Shown: piece by piece, positions 26,553 through 36,303 of the stretch
Layout: each line of letters starts with the position of its first letter
How positions within the stretch are numbered: position 1 is the first letter of the stretch
DNA from: Paracoccus halophilus
GTDB lineage: Bacteria > Pseudomonadota > Alphaproteobacteria > Rhodobacterales > Rhodobacteraceae
Reading direction: 5' to 3'
DNA length: 64,000 nt
NCBI RefSeq assembly: GCF_000763905.1
Contig: NZ_JRKN01000007.1
Coordinates: 1-64,000 of the forward strand
Notes under the pieces: generated by a model
Told to the model about the DNA's origin: nothing
Databases searched by the model: none
The model's input: only the letters and a program-made list of their open reading frames with translations
Translations under genes and position numbers: made by a program

Positions 26553-27632
26553 CTACATGGGCGCGGGAAGCGGCGTGGTATTCGTCCGCACCGGCAGGAT
26601 CGGATGGTCGATCCGTGGCTGATCGCCCGTCACCGCGCCAAGGAAGACGACGATATCGTCCACCTGTTCGGGCTCCAGTTCCGTTCCCAGCTGCGACGAG
26701 GACATGATCTGCACCGCCTCCCTGAGATCCCAGACCACGCCCGAGTGGAAATAGGGGGCGGTCAGCTCGACATTGCGCAGCGGCGCGGCGCGGAAGACAT
26801 ATTCGTCATCCACGGTATTCGTGACCTCGAAGCGGCCGGTATCGCCCTCGGGCAGCACTTCGGCGCCGGGCTTCGCGACCAGCCCGAAGGGGTGGTAGTC
26901 CTGCCCGCCCAGGTTCACGCCATAGTGGCAACCGGTGCAGCCCGTGTCCATGAAGGCCTGCAGCCCGCGCTTCTGCTGATCGGACATGGCCGCGTCATCG
27001 CCGCCGAGAAAGCGGTCGAAAGGACTGTTCGGCGTGATCAGCGTGGCCTCGAACTGTTCGATCGCGGCGGCGAAATTGTCGAAATTCACCGGATCGTTGT
27101 CGCCGGGAAAGGCGGTGCGGAAAGCCTCGACATATTCCGGCATCGAGTTCAGCGTCTTGACCAGCTCTTCGGGGGTGTTGCTCATCTCGACGCTGGCCTG
27201 GACCGGACCCTTGGCCTGCTCGGCCAGATCGGGCGCGCGGCCGTCCCAGAACTGCGCGGCGTTGAAGATCGCGTTGAGCATGGTGGGCGCGTTGCGCGGC
27301 CCTCTCTGCCAGCCATGCCCGACCGAGGTCGGCAGGCCGTCAACCCCGCCCAGGCCCACGTTATGGCAGGTCTGGCACGAGATCAGACCCGATCGCGACA
27401 TGCGCGGATCAAAGAACAGCACCTTGCCCAACTCGATCTTTTCCGGGGTCAGGGTCACGCCTTCGGGGTTTTCCTCGGTCTGTTTGATTGCGGTCATGTC
27501 CGAGGGAATCGCGTCGAACACGCCCAGGGCCTCTTCGCGCAGGGCATCGTTGTCTATGCCGGCGGTCTGCGCCAGCGCGGGCAGGGTGGACAGGGCCAGA
27601 CAGCTTGCTGTCAGCAGGGGGACGAACTTCAT
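26553..27632 (-). CDS. Periplasmic di-haem cytochrome c peroxidase
   Basis: Reduces H2O2 to water with electrons from cytochrome c or cupredoxin. 359 residues: signal peptide MKFVPLLTASCLALSTLPALA, two c-type haem sites CQTCH (86-90, the peroxidatic haem) and CTGCH (232-236, electron-transfer haem), plus the family segments LGKVLFFDPRMSRSG, NAPTMLNA and the HPFGL/Met region. Length and spacing match bacterial CCP rather than MauG. An Fnr-type box lies about 76 bp before the start, consistent with oxygen-limited expression known for Paracoccus ccpA. Confidence 0.94.
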   Translation of the reverse strand: MKFVPLLTASCLALSTLPALAQTAGIDNDALREEALGVFDAIPSDMTAIKQTEENPEGVTLTPEKIELGKVLFFDPRMSRSGLISCQTCHNVGLGGVDGLPTSVGHGWQRGPRNAPTMLNAIFNAAQFWDGRAPDLAEQAKGPVQASVEMSNTPEELVKTLNSMPEYVEAFRTAFPGDNDPVNFDNFAAAIEQFEATLITPNSPFDRFLGGDDAAMSDQQKRGLQAFMDTGCTGCHYGVNLGGQDYHPFGLVAKPGAEVLPEGDTGRFEVTNTVDDEYVFRAAPLRNVELTAPYFHSGVVWDLREAVQIMSSSQLGTELEPEQVDDIVVFLGAVTGDQPRIDHPILPVRTNTTPLPAPM

Positions 27633-27701
27633 CGTGGCTCCTTTTGGCTGCGAAGATATGCGCGTCGGCGGTGATCCTGCGCCGAAAACGGCGGGCCCGC
27701 T

Positions 27702-27715
27702 TTGATCTGGGTCAG
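27702..27715 (-). promoter_or_regulatory. Probable Fnr-family binding site before the peroxidase gene
   Basis: Minus strand CTGACCCAGATCAA differs by one base from the common Rhodobacterales Fnr-type box TTGACCCAGATCAA. Its centre is about 76 bp from the ATG, leaving room for a class II promoter (-41.5) and a ~35-nt leader. Confidence 0.6.
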
Positions 27716-27769
27716 ATGGCCGCGCGGTTCACGCTTGCCGGTCGGCGGCGCAACGGCTAATTCCCTGTC

Positions 27770-28825
27770 ATGTTGCCGCAGGACCGCCTTTCCCAGATTG
27801 TCGCGCGTTTCGAATATCTCGAAGCGCAGCTCAACGCAGGGCCGTCGCCGGATGAGATTGCCGCGATAAGCCGCGAATATTCCGAGCTGAAGCCGGTGGT
27901 GACCCAGATCGCGCAATGGCGCGAGGCGCAGGATGGCATCCATGAGGCGCAGGCCATGCTGGCCGATCCCGAGATGCGCGAACTGGCCGAGGATGAATTG
28001 TCGCGCCTGCGCGCCGAACTGCCCGGCCTCGAGCACGCGCTGCGCATCGCGCTGTTGCCGCGCGACGCCGCCGATGCCCGTCCCGCGATCCTCGAGATCC
28101 GCCCCGGCACCGGCGGCGAGGAAGCGGCGCTGTTCGCCGGCGATCTGCTCAACATGTACCGCCGCTTTGCCGAGGCGCAGGGCTGGCAGTTTCAACTGCT
28201 GGAACTGGCCGAATCGGATCTGGGCGGCGTGCGCGAGGCCATGGCCCGGATCGAGGGCGAGGGGGTGTTCGCGCGGCTGAAATACGAATCCGGCGTGCAT
28301 CGCGTACAGCGCGTGCCTGAAACCGAATCCGGCGGCCGCATCCATACCAGCGCCGCCACCGTCGCCGTCCTGCCCGAGGCCGCGGATGTCGATATCGACA
28401 TCCCCGCCAGCGATATCCGCATCGACACGATGCGCGCCAGCGGCGCCGGCGGCCAGCATGTCAACACCACCGATTCGGCGGTGCGGATCACCCATCTGCC
28501 CACCGGCATCGTGGTGACCAGCTCGGAAAAATCGCAGCATCAGAACCGCGCCAACGCCATGGCCGTGCTGCGCGCCCGGCTTTACGATATCGAGCGCCAG
28601 CGCGCCGATGCCGAGCGCGCCGCCGATCGCAAGAGCCAGGTCGGCTCGGGCGACCGGTCCGAGCGTATCCGCACCTATAATTTTCCGCAGGGCCGGATGA
28701 CCGATCACCGCATCGGCCTGACGCTGTATGCGCTGGACCGCATCATGCAGGGCGATCTGGCCGAGATCCTCGATTCGCTCACTGCCCATGACCAGGCCGA
28801 GCGGCTGGCCGCGCAGGACGCCTGA
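27770..28825 (+). CDS. prfA: Peptide chain release factor 1
   Basis: Recognises UAA/UAG stop codons and triggers peptidyl-tRNA hydrolysis. 351 residues. GGQ at residues 227-229 in [19 protein letters not shown]; the codon-recognition PxT equivalent lies upstream in [15 protein letters not shown]-terminal [22 protein letters not shown] is typical of RF1. Followed after 4 bp by prmC, which methylates the GGQ glutamine. Confidence 0.98.
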   Translation: MLPQDRLSQIVARFEYLEAQLNAGPSPDEIAAISREYSELKPVVTQIAQWREAQDGIHEAQAMLADPEMRELAEDELSRLRAELPGLEHALRIALLPRDAADARPAILEIRPGTGGEEAALFAGDLLNMYRRFAEAQGWQFQLLELAESDLGGVREAMARIEGEGVFARLKYESGVHRVQRVPETESGGRIHTSAATVAVLPEAADVDIDIPASDIRIDTMRASGAGGQHVNTTDSAVRITHLPTGIVVTSSEKSQHQNRANAMAVLRARLYDIERQRADAERAADRKSQVGSGDRSERIRTYNFPQGRMTDHRIGLTLYALDRIMQGDLAEILDSLTAHDQAERLAAQDA

Positions 28826-28829
28826 GGAC

Positions 28830-29669
28830 ATGGGCGATTCGCCGAATGCGGCCGAGGCGCTGCGCCGGGCCGTCGCGCAACTGGTCGCCGCCGGGATACC
28901 CGGCGCGGTCGAGGATGGCCGGCTGCTTTTCGCCCATGCGCTGAATCTGCCGCGCCATCGCCTGACCGATGCGATGGCCCGGCCGCTCTCCGCATTGGCG
29001 CAAGAGCGGTTCGAGACGGCCGTCGCGGCGCGCCTCGCACGGCAGCCGGTGGCCCAGATCATCGGCCGCCGCGCCTTCTGGAAGCATGATTTCCGCGTCA
29101 CCCGCGATACGCTGGACCCGCGTCCGGAAACGGAAACCCTGGTCGAGGCGGCGCTGCAGGCGCCCTTTACCTCGGTTCTGGATCTGGGCACCGGGACCGG
29201 GGCCATCCTGATATCGCTTCTGGCAGAGCGCCCGGAAAGTCGCGGGACAGGCACCGATATTTCCCGCCCCGCGCTTCAGGTGGCGCGAGAAAACGCAGAG
29301 ATGATAGGCGTTTCGGCGAGTTTCATCGAAAGCGACTGGTTCTCGGCCGTGCAGGGTCGCTTCGATCTCATCGTGTCGAACCCGCCCTATATCGCGCTGG
29401 ACGAGATGGCCGGCCTTGCGCCCGATGTGCGCGAATGGGAGCCGCGCCAGGCGCTGACGGATGAGGCCGACGGGCTGACCGCCTATCGCGCGATCGCCCG
29501 CGACGCGCCCGCGCATCTGACCCCGGGCGGGCGGTTGATGGTGGAAACAGGGTCCGGGCAGGGCGCGCAGGTGGCGGCGCTGATGCGCGCCGCCGGATTG
29601 CAAGATGTGTGCATCCTGCCGGATCTGGACGGCCGCGACCGGGTTGTTTTCGGCCGAAAACCGCGCTGA
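28830..29669 (+). CDS. prmC: Release factor glutamine methyltransferase PrmC
   Basis: SAM-dependent enzyme that N5-methylates the glutamine of the release-factor GGQ motif. 279 residues; N-terminal helical domain (QPVAQIIGRRAFWKHDFRVTRDTLDPRPETE), SAM motif VLDLGTGTGAILISLL and catalytic NPPY in IVSNPPYIALDEM. ATG 28830 overlaps GAGGA of the prfA end and lies 4 bp after its stop; upstream in-frame residues belong to prfA's other frame. Confidence 0.96.
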   Translation: MGDSPNAAEALRRAVAQLVAAGIPGAVEDGRLLFAHALNLPRHRLTDAMARPLSALAQERFETAVAARLARQPVAQIIGRRAFWKHDFRVTRDTLDPRPETETLVEAALQAPFTSVLDLGTGTGAILISLLAERPESRGTGTDISRPALQVARENAEMIGVSASFIESDWFSAVQGRFDLIVSNPPYIALDEMAGLAPDVREWEPRQALTDEADGLTAYRAIARDAPAHLTPGGRLMVETGSGQGAQVAALMRAAGLQDVCILPDLDGRDRVVFGRKPR

Positions 29670-29910
29670 TCCGGCAAGCAGTCACAAGTTTTGATGCATT
29701 TGCCAGAATTTTTTGCTTGTGCCGGCCGCTGCGGCGTGTTTATTCGCATTTGTGACGGGGGCGCAGCGCCCACGCACGGGTCAGTTACACTCAGCCTCCA
29801 ACTGGTTAATGCGGGGATCGGGAGCCAAGCTCCTTGCCCGATTGAGAATAGCCGTAACATGACCCCAACCTCAGCCGGTCGCAGCCGGGAAAACTGATTA
29901 AAATAAGCTG

Positions 29911-30717
29911 ATGAGATCATCCAAATCCCGTTCGCGCAACAAGTCGAACCGACAGCGCACACTGGGCAATGTCGTCAACCGTGTCTTCGATTCCTCGGGT
30001 CCCGAGGGCAAGGTACGTGGTACGCCCCAGCAAATCATCGAGAAATACCTGACGCTGGCCCGCGATGCGCAGCTCTCGAACGACCGTGTCGCCGAGCAGA
30101 GCTTCCTGCAGCATGCCGAGCATTACACCCGCATGCTGGGTGAAGCGCAGCGCGAGCAGGCCGAACGCCAGCAGAACCAGCAGCAGCATCAGGGCGGTCG
30201 CGACGACGACTCGCGCGATGCGGGCAATGGTCAGGGCGAAAACGGCTATGGCCAGAACGGTCATAACGGCAACAACAGCCGCCGCGACCGTGGCAGCGAT
30301 CAGGCGGAGGACCGTCGCGACACCCGCCATGACGAGCAGCCGGCGGCGCAGCGCAATGACAAGCGCGCCGGGAACCGGGGCGATGCGGCAAACGGCGATG
30401 CAGGTCTGCCGCCGGTCATCGCTGACGAAGAGGAAGCCAGCGGCCCGGTCGCGACCCCGGAATCCGCGCCGGCTTCTGCCGGGCAGCCGCCGGATCGTGG
30501 CGCGGATAAGGCTGCGGATCAGGCTGGGGATCAGACCGCGGCCGAGGCGCCTGCCGCCGAGGAAGCCCCCGCAGCCGAACCGGTCGCGCCGGCACCGCGT
30601 CGCCGCACCCGCGCCACCGCTGCCGGCACCGCCGCGCCCCGCGCTCCGCGCGGCCGCAAGAAGGCCGCCGACAAGGAAGGCGCGGCCCAGCCGGACAAGG
30701 CTTCTTCGGGCGAATAG
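29911..30717 (+). CDS. DUF4167 domain protein with low-complexity tail
   Basis: 268 residues. The first ~90 residues (MRSSKSRSRNKSNRQRTLGNVVNRVFDSSGPEGKVRG..QQIIEKYLTLARDAQLSNDRVAEQSFLQHAEHYTRML) are the DUF4167 domain, an alphaproteobacterial family that is basic at the start and likely binds RNA or ribonucleoprotein. The rest is Gln/Asn/Asp/Arg-rich, then Ala/Pro/Glu-rich, then a Lys/Arg-rich tail, all probably disordered. Function unknown. It ends 3 bp from the convergent rsmA stop. Confidence 0.9.
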   Translation: MRSSKSRSRNKSNRQRTLGNVVNRVFDSSGPEGKVRGTPQQIIEKYLTLARDAQLSNDRVAEQSFLQHAEHYTRMLGEAQREQAERQQNQQQHQGGRDDDSRDAGNGQGENGYGQNGHNGNNSRRDRGSDQAEDRRDTRHDEQPAAQRNDKRAGNRGDAANGDAGLPPVIADEEEASGPVATPESAPASAGQPPDRGADKAADQAGDQTAAEAPAAEEAPAAEPVAPAPRRRTRATAAGTAAPRAPRGRKKAADKEGAAQPDKASSGE

Positions 30718-30720
30718 GTT

Positions 30721-31569
30721 TCAGCGCGGCGCGTCGGCCAGGCCGCGCGCCAGCGCACAGAACTGCGCGAGAGCGATCTCTTCGGCGCGCGCGGTGGGCG
30801 CGATGCCGGCCGCGACCAGCAGATCCTCGATCTTCGGATGCAGCCCCTTGAGAGAGGCGCGCAGCATCTTGCGCCGCTGGTTGAAGCCGGCGGCGACGAC
30901 CCGGCTCAGCAGCGCCGGATCGGCGGCATGGCGCGGCGCGGGCAGGGCCGTCAGATGCACCACCGAGGAATGGACCTTGGGCGCCGGCACGAAGGCCTCG
31001 GGCGGCAGGGTCATCACGATTCTCGCATCCGTGCGCCATTGCGCCAGCACCGCCAGCCGGCCATAGGCCTTGCCGCCGGGTTGCGCCACGATCCGCTCGG
31101 CGACCTCTTTCTGGAACATCAGCGTCAAGGATTGCCAGAAGGGCGGCCAGGAGGCCGGCGTCAGCCAGCGGATCAGCAGTTCGGTGCCGACATTATAGGG
31201 CAGATTGGCGACGATGCGGATTGGTGGCGTCAGATGCGCCAGCGGATCGACCTCCAGCGCGTCGCCATGGATCACCTGCAGCCGGCCCGGATAGGCGGCG
31301 GCGATCTCGGCCAGGGCGGGCAGGGCGCGGGCGTCCTTTTCGATCGCCAGCACCTTGCGCGCGCCCTCGGCCAGCAAGCCCCGGGTCAGCCCGCCGGGGC
31401 CGGGGCCGACCTCGATCACGTCGCAGCCCGACAGGGCGCCGGCCGCGCGCGCGATCTTGGCGGTCAGGTTCAGGTCCAGCAGAAAGTTCTGTCCCAGCTG
31501 CTTTCGCGCCCTCAGATCGTGGCGCGCGATCACCTCGCGCAGTGGTGGCAACCCGTCGATCGTGCTCAC
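30721..31569 (-). CDS. rsmA: 16S rRNA dimethyladenosine transferase RsmA/KsgA
   Basis: Dimethylates two adenines in the 3'-terminal hairpin of 16S rRNA. 282 residues; [21 protein letters not shown] motif [17 protein letters not shown], and [15 protein letters not shown] (motif IV). GTG start at 31569 overlaps the pdxA stop as GTGA, showing coupling. Last gene of the lptF-lptG-lptD-surA-pdxA-rsmA run. Confidence 0.97.
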   Translation of the reverse strand: MSTIDGLPPLREVIARHDLRARKQLGQNFLLDLNLTAKIARAAGALSGCDVIEVGPGPGGLTRGLLAEGARKVLAIEKDARALPALAEIAAAYPGRLQVIHGDALEVDPLAHLTPPIRIVANLPYNVGTELLIRWLTPASWPPFWQSLTLMFQKEVAERIVAQPGGKAYGRLAVLAQWRTDARIVMTLPPEAFVPAPKVHSSVVHLTALPAPRHAADPALLSRVVAAGFNQRRKMLRASLKGLHPKIEDLLVAAGIAPTARAEEIALAQFCALARGLADAPR

Positions 31570-32534
31570 CGTCGCGCCGCCATCTCATGGGCCATGCGCA
31601 GGGCGGCGATGACACTGGCGGCATCGGCGATTCCCTTGCCGGCGATATCGAAGGCGGTGCCGTGATCGGGCGAGGTCCGCACGAAGGGCAGGCCCAGCGT
31701 GACATTCACCCCGCCGGCGAAATCCAGCGTCTTGACCGGGATCAGCGCCTGATCGTGATAGGCGCAGATCGCCACGTCATAGCGCGCGCGGGCCGGGGCG
31801 TGAAACATGGTGTCGGCAGGCAGCGGCCCGGCCAGGTCGATGCCCTCGGCGCGCAGCCGCGCGAGCAGCGGCGCCATCCAGCGCGTTTCCTCGTCGCCCA
31901 TGACGCCGTTTTCGCCGGCATGGGGGTTCAGCCCGGCGATTGCCAGCCGGGGCGCGCGGATGCCGAAATCCCGCTGCAGGGCATCGCGGGTAATGCGGAT
32001 CGCCTGTTCCAGCGCCCCGGGCGTCAGGGCGCCGGGCACATCGCGCAGCGCGATATGGATGGTCACCGGAACCACCCGGCAGGGCGGCTCGACCGTGGTC
32101 GAGGCCAGCATCATCACCACCGGCACATCGCCGGCCAGATGCGCCAGATATTCGGTATGGCCGGGAAAGGCGAAGCCGGCGCCGCGTTTCAGCGCCTCCT
32201 TGTTGATCGGCAGGGTGCAGATGCCACCCGCCGCGCCGGAACGCGCCAGCGACACGGCCCGCGCGATGACCTCGACCACCGCCGCCGCATTCCGGGGATC
32301 GGGCCGTCCCGGCGTGGCGGGGGCGGGAAAATCGTGCCGCAGCACCGCCAGCACCCCCTCTGGCACCGTCTCGTCCGGCGTCGCGACCTCCCGCCAGGGC
32401 GTCGCATCGGGCAAATGCCCCGGGTCGCCCAGGAAAACGAAGGGCACGCCCGAGGCCAGCGCTTTCGGCGCCAGTTCCGGCCCGATGCCGGCAGGCTCGC
32501 CACAGGTCAGGATGACGGGATGCGTGATGCCCAT
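31566..32534 (-). CDS. pdxA: 4-hydroxythreonine-4-phosphate dehydrogenase
   Basis: NAD-dependent step of the DXP-dependent pyridoxal phosphate pathway. 322 residues; [19 protein letters not shown] at the N-terminus, and metal-ligand histidines in [23 protein letters not shown] and [15 protein letters not shown]. Follows the surA-like gene by 63 bp and overlaps rsmA by 4 bp, the pdxA-rsmA order common after surA in proteobacteria. Confidence 0.97.
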   Translation of the reverse strand: MGITHPVILTCGEPAGIGPELAPKALASGVPFVFLGDPGHLPDATPWREVATPDETVPEGVLAVLRHDFPAPATPGRPDPRNAAAVVEVIARAVSLARSGAAGGICTLPINKEALKRGAGFAFPGHTEYLAHLAGDVPVVMMLASTTVEPPCRVVPVTIHIALRDVPGALTPGALEQAIRITRDALQRDFGIRAPRLAIAGLNPHAGENGVMGDEETRWMAPLLARLRAEGIDLAGPLPADTMFHAPARARYDVAICAYHDQALIPVKTLDFAGGVNVTLGLPFVRTSPDHGTAFDIAGKGIADAASVIAALRMAHEMAARR

Positions 32535-32597
32535 TCTGCTATGCCCGGATCGAGGGGACCGAAGGCGAGGCGCCGCCGGCGGATGCGCCCGAGCCGC

Positions 32598-33881
32598 TCA
32601 AGGCCGCCGGATGACGGCATTGGCGCGCAATTCGGCCAAATAGGCGTCGGCGGCCTGACCGACCTTGCGGTTGAAGATCTGATTGCGGACTTCTTCGCGG
32701 GCGGGCAGCGCGTTGGGGTCGGGCGGCGCCGGCTCCGCGTCTGTCGCGGCGGCCTCGGTCATCGCAGGCTCGGGCAGTTCCGGCTCGGCCATCAGGGCGG
32801 GCGTGCGCTTGCAAAGCATCAGGATCTGGGCGGCGGCGCCAGAGCTGACCACGGTCGCCTCATTGTCGTCCAGCACGGCCAGGCGCACGGCCTCGCCGCT
32901 CGGGATCTGGCCCTGCGACAGGGTCTGGCGCTCGATCTGCTGGGGCGGCAATTCGCGGGCATGGACGAAAAGATCCTCGCAGCTGTCGGAAATGCCGACG
33001 ATCCGCGCCGCCTCGGCCTCGCTGGCCAGGGTAAAGCGGACATAGTCCAGAACCTGCTCGCTGGCGCCCGGGCGCAGCGAGCCGCGCGTGTCGCGCAGAT
33101 AGAACAGCACTACCGCGCCGGGGATGGTCAGCGGCTGGCTGACCTGTCCCGGCTGCAGCGACAGCACCAGCGGCCGCAGCGACGGGGGCAGGTTGGCCAG
33201 CGGCATCCAGGGAAGCCGCCCGCCGCGCCCGGCCGATTCCGTCGCCGAATAGCGGCGCGCGAAGGCGGCGAAATCGGCTTCCGAATTCGTGCCGGCGACG
33301 ATCCGGGCAGCCTGATCCATCGCCGCGTCCTCCTGCCCCTCGGGGGCGGGGATGATCACCTCGGACAAGGCGACATGGGTGATCTGTGGCGTCTCGATGA
33401 TCTTCTGCATCTCCTGATCGATCTCGGCATCGGTGATGCGGACCTGCCCGACGATGCGCTGGCGCACCACCTCGCGCCAGACCACCCCGGCCGAGATGAA
33501 GTCGCGGAATGTCTGCTGCTCGATCCCGGCACGGGCCAGCGCAGCGGTGAAATCCTCGACGCTCATATTGGCGCGTCCGGCGAATTCGACCAGACCGGCA
33601 TCGATCTGCTCATCGGTCGCGGAAATTCCGAACTGGCGCGCGGCAAAGAGCCGCAGCCGGTCTTCGATCAACGCCTTTTCGGCCGCGGCGGGGCTGGATT
33701 CGGGGGCGCGCAGGAGCTGCAGGAAGCGCACACGCTGATCCAGCTCGAAACCGGTCACGGCCGCGTCGTTGACGTAAACGACCGGCTGGAACCCGCTGCC
33801 CTGCGCCTGTGCGGCCTGCGGCGCCAGGCCGGTCCCGGTCAGTATCGCGGCCATCGCCGCCCCCAGAAGAATTCGCCGCAT
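32598..33881 (-). CDS. surA: SurA-type periplasmic peptidyl-prolyl isomerase
   Basis: Outer-membrane protein chaperone. 427 residues; signal peptide MRRILLGAAMAAILTGTGLAPQAAQA, an N-terminal SurA helical domain (VVYVNDAAVTGFELDQRVRFLQLL) and one parvulin domain in the middle (SEVIIPAPEGQEDAA...ADFAAFARRYSATESAGRGGRLPWMP). Only one parvulin-like domain is clear, against two in E. coli SurA. ATG 33881 gives the signal peptide; upstream frame is spurious. Placed between lptD and pdxA as in many proteobacteria. Confidence 0.92.
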   Translation of the reverse strand: MRRILLGAAMAAILTGTGLAPQAAQAQGSGFQPVVYVNDAAVTGFELDQRVRFLQLLRAPESSPAAAEKALIEDRLRLFAARQFGISATDEQIDAGLVEFAGRANMSVEDFTAALARAGIEQQTFRDFISAGVVWREVVRQRIVGQVRITDAEIDQEMQKIIETPQITHVALSEVIIPAPEGQEDAAMDQAARIVAGTNSEADFAAFARRYSATESAGRGGRLPWMPLANLPPSLRPLVLSLQPGQVSQPLTIPGAVVLFYLRDTRGSLRPGASEQVLDYVRFTLASEAEAARIVGISDSCEDLFVHARELPPQQIERQTLSQGQIPSGEAVRLAVLDDNEATVVSSGAAAQILMLCKRTPALMAEPELPEPAMTEAAATDAEPAPPDPNALPAREEVRNQIFNRKVGQAADAYLAELRANAVIRRP

Positions 33882-33912
33882 CAGCTTCCTCACCGCTTGG
33901 TTTCGCCGGACA

Positions 33913-36303
33913 TTAGCGCATGCAACTGCGCCGCGCCACCGTTCCCGGCCCTGACTTCTGCTGCCCGAACCCGCCCAGCCGGATGCCCAGGTCGAAGCGG
34001 GTCTCGGCATTGACCTCGTCGGTCGAGGTGAAGCGCCGCTCAAGCGACATTTCCACGGTGATGCATTCGTTTCGGTATTCCAGCCCCAGCTCGGCCTTTT
34101 GCGCCCGGTCGGCGGTAAAGTCATAGCGGGTTTCGGTCGTGGCCCACCAGCCTTCCGCCAGTTGCCAGCCGCCGCTGGTGGTCAGTTCCGAAACACTCGC
34201 GAACCGCTCCTCGCGCGGGTCCGAATCAAGCCAGAGATAGCCGGCCGAGACCTGCAGCCCGGGCTGATACCAGCCCAGCCGCAATTCGTTGCGGCTGATC
34301 GAGAAACCGTCATCGAACAGGGCCCGGTTGGCGATCGCAAGCCCGTTGGCGCCGGAATAATGCGTGGCCAGCAGCCAGTCCGAGGTGTTGCCGCTCAGCG
34401 GGCCGCTGCCCTCGAATGCGGAATCGCTGCCGCTGCGCAGCACGCGGCCGGCGGTCAGGCCGATCGACCAGCCGGCCGGATCGATCCGCGTCCAGCCCAG
34501 CCCCAGATTCGCCCGCAGGCCGGATTCCCTTGCGTCCCAGCCCGGAAAGCGGCTCAGCGAGAACAGGTTGCCCTCGTCGAATTCGACGAGATTGCTGTCC
34601 TCGTTCGGGACATCGTCGTCATAATCGCGTTCCGGCGACCAGATCACCTGGGCGATCGGCTCGACGATATGGGTGACGCCGCCGCGATGGCGCGCGAGCG
34701 GCCAGCGCAGTTCCGCGGCGATGGCCGGATCGGCGCGGGCGACCCAGTCGTCATAGACGCTGTCCTGTCTGATCCGGTAGATATCGGCATTGAGCCGGGC
34801 CTGCGCGGCCCCCATCACGCCGCCCGGCAGGATGGCGCTGCGCCGCCAGTCCAGCTGCACCGAGCCGCGCGCCATGTCGCGGCCCAGCACATCCTCGTCC
34901 GAGGACCGCCGGTGGGCATGCAGCGACCATTCCAGATCGGCGATACCGCCCAGCCGGCCGGGCGTCCAGCGCCGCCGCCACAGCGCATCCGCCACCACCG
35001 AGGGGGTCATCTCATCGGGTTCGTCGTCGCGCAGCGATTCGTAATTGCCGATCCGCGCGGTCATCATCCGGTCGCGGCGGATGCGGTCCAGGGTCACCCC
35101 GCTCCACAGCCGGTCGGCATCGGTAATGTCGTAATCCAGCAGATAGGCGCGGTTGCTGGCGGTTTGCAGCTGAAAGCCCAGCATATAGCCGCGCGGCAAC
35201 TCGAACCGCGCGGCGCCGAACAGGTAGCCGCGGGTGTCGTTGTTCTTGATGTCATCGCGCGAGATGGCGCCGTTCCATTCCATCGCGCCATTGCTGAAGG
35301 CCTGGCGGTAGCGCAGCTCCAGCGTGCGCGTCTGGCTGGCCGAGATATAGGGCGTCACCGTGATGTCGGCATGATCGCCCAGGGTGATGAAATAGGGCAG
35401 CTTGATGCCGAAACCGAGGCTCGAGGTGGTGCGGAATTGCGGTTGCAGAAAGCCGGTCATGCGATCGACCGTCGGGTCCGGCGCGGTCAGCCATGGCAGC
35501 GAGAACAGCGGCGTCCCGAAGGCGCGGATCTGCGGACGGTCGAATGTCAGCTGCCGAGTGCGCGCGTCATGGGTGATCGTGCGGGCGCGGATTTCCCAGA
35601 GCGGGATCGGGTTCTCTGCGCAGATCTGGCAGCTTGAGGCGACGACATTGTCCAGCCGCGTGACATTGCCCTCCTCGCTTCGGGTCATCTGGCGGGCGGC
35701 CATCTGCATTTCGCGCGCCAGCACCAGCCGGGCGCCCTGCAGGATGCCGTCCTGCAGGTTCGGTTCAAGCTGGGCGCTGTCGGCGATGACGATGGTTTCC
35801 TGCCGGGTGCCGGCGCGGGCCGGCTCGGTCAGGTGGATCGGGCCCTCGATCACCGCGCTGCCGGTCTCGCGGTCATAGATCACGCGCGAGGCGACCAGCC
35901 GCTTGCCGCGATACCAGATCACCACCCCGCCCGAGGCGGTAAGCCGGTTGTCGGCATCCAGCGAGAGATAGTCGGCCAGCAAGGTGGCCGGGCTGCCATC
36001 GGGCGGCGTGCCGCTGTCGGTGATCCGCACCGAAGGCGGGCGCTGCGCGATCTCGGGGACATGGGCGGCCTCGGTCCCGTCGGCATAGCGGGCATTGGCG
36101 TCGGGATCCTCGGTCGGGGCCAGGGCCGGGCCGTCCGGTCCGGGCAGGAACGGCTGGTCGGCGTCATAGGCGGGCAGGGTCTGCCCCTCGCCGGTCAGGG
36201 TCTGGCCGGTGGAACTCTCTGGCAACAGCGGAAGCAGCGCCGCCATCAGGGCCATGCGGGCGGCAACCTGCCTGTGCCAGCGCTTGACCGTCTGCGCCAT
36301 CAT
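33913..36303 (-). CDS. lptD: LPS-assembly protein LptD
   Basis: Outer-membrane beta-barrel that inserts lipopolysaccharide into the outer leaflet. 796 residues: signal region RWHRQVAARMALMAALLPLLPESSTGQ, an OstA-like jellyroll N-domain (LLADYLSLDADNRLTASGGVVIWYRGKRLVASRVIYD) and a long barrel domain with two conserved Cys early in the barrel (SSCQICAEN) and a C-terminal Cys. Start ATG 36303 overlaps the lptG stop as ATGA. Confidence 0.95.
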   Translation of the reverse strand: MMAQTVKRWHRQVAARMALMAALLPLLPESSTGQTLTGEGQTLPAYDADQPFLPGPDGPALAPTEDPDANARYADGTEAAHVPEIAQRPPSVRITDSGTPPDGSPATLLADYLSLDADNRLTASGGVVIWYRGKRLVASRVIYDRETGSAVIEGPIHLTEPARAGTRQETIVIADSAQLEPNLQDGILQGARLVLAREMQMAARQMTRSEEGNVTRLDNVVASSCQICAENPIPLWEIRARTITHDARTRQLTFDRPQIRAFGTPLFSLPWLTAPDPTVDRMTGFLQPQFRTTSSLGFGIKLPYFITLGDHADITVTPYISASQTRTLELRYRQAFSNGAMEWNGAISRDDIKNNDTRGYLFGAARFELPRGYMLGFQLQTASNRAYLLDYDITDADRLWSGVTLDRIRRDRMMTARIGNYESLRDDEPDEMTPSVVADALWRRRWTPGRLGGIADLEWSLHAHRRSSDEDVLGRDMARGSVQLDWRRSAILPGGVMGAAQARLNADIYRIRQDSVYDDWVARADPAIAAELRWPLARHRGGVTHIVEPIAQVIWSPERDYDDDVPNEDSNLVEFDEGNLFSLSRFPGWDARESGLRANLGLGWTRIDPAGWSIGLTAGRVLRSGSDSAFEGSGPLSGNTSDWLLATHYSGANGLAIANRALFDDGFSISRNELRLGWYQPGLQVSAGYLWLDSDPREERFASVSELTTSGGWQLAEGWWATTETRYDFTADRAQKAELGLEYRNECITVEMSLERRFTSTDEVNAETRFDLGIRLGGFGQQKSGPGTVARRSCMR

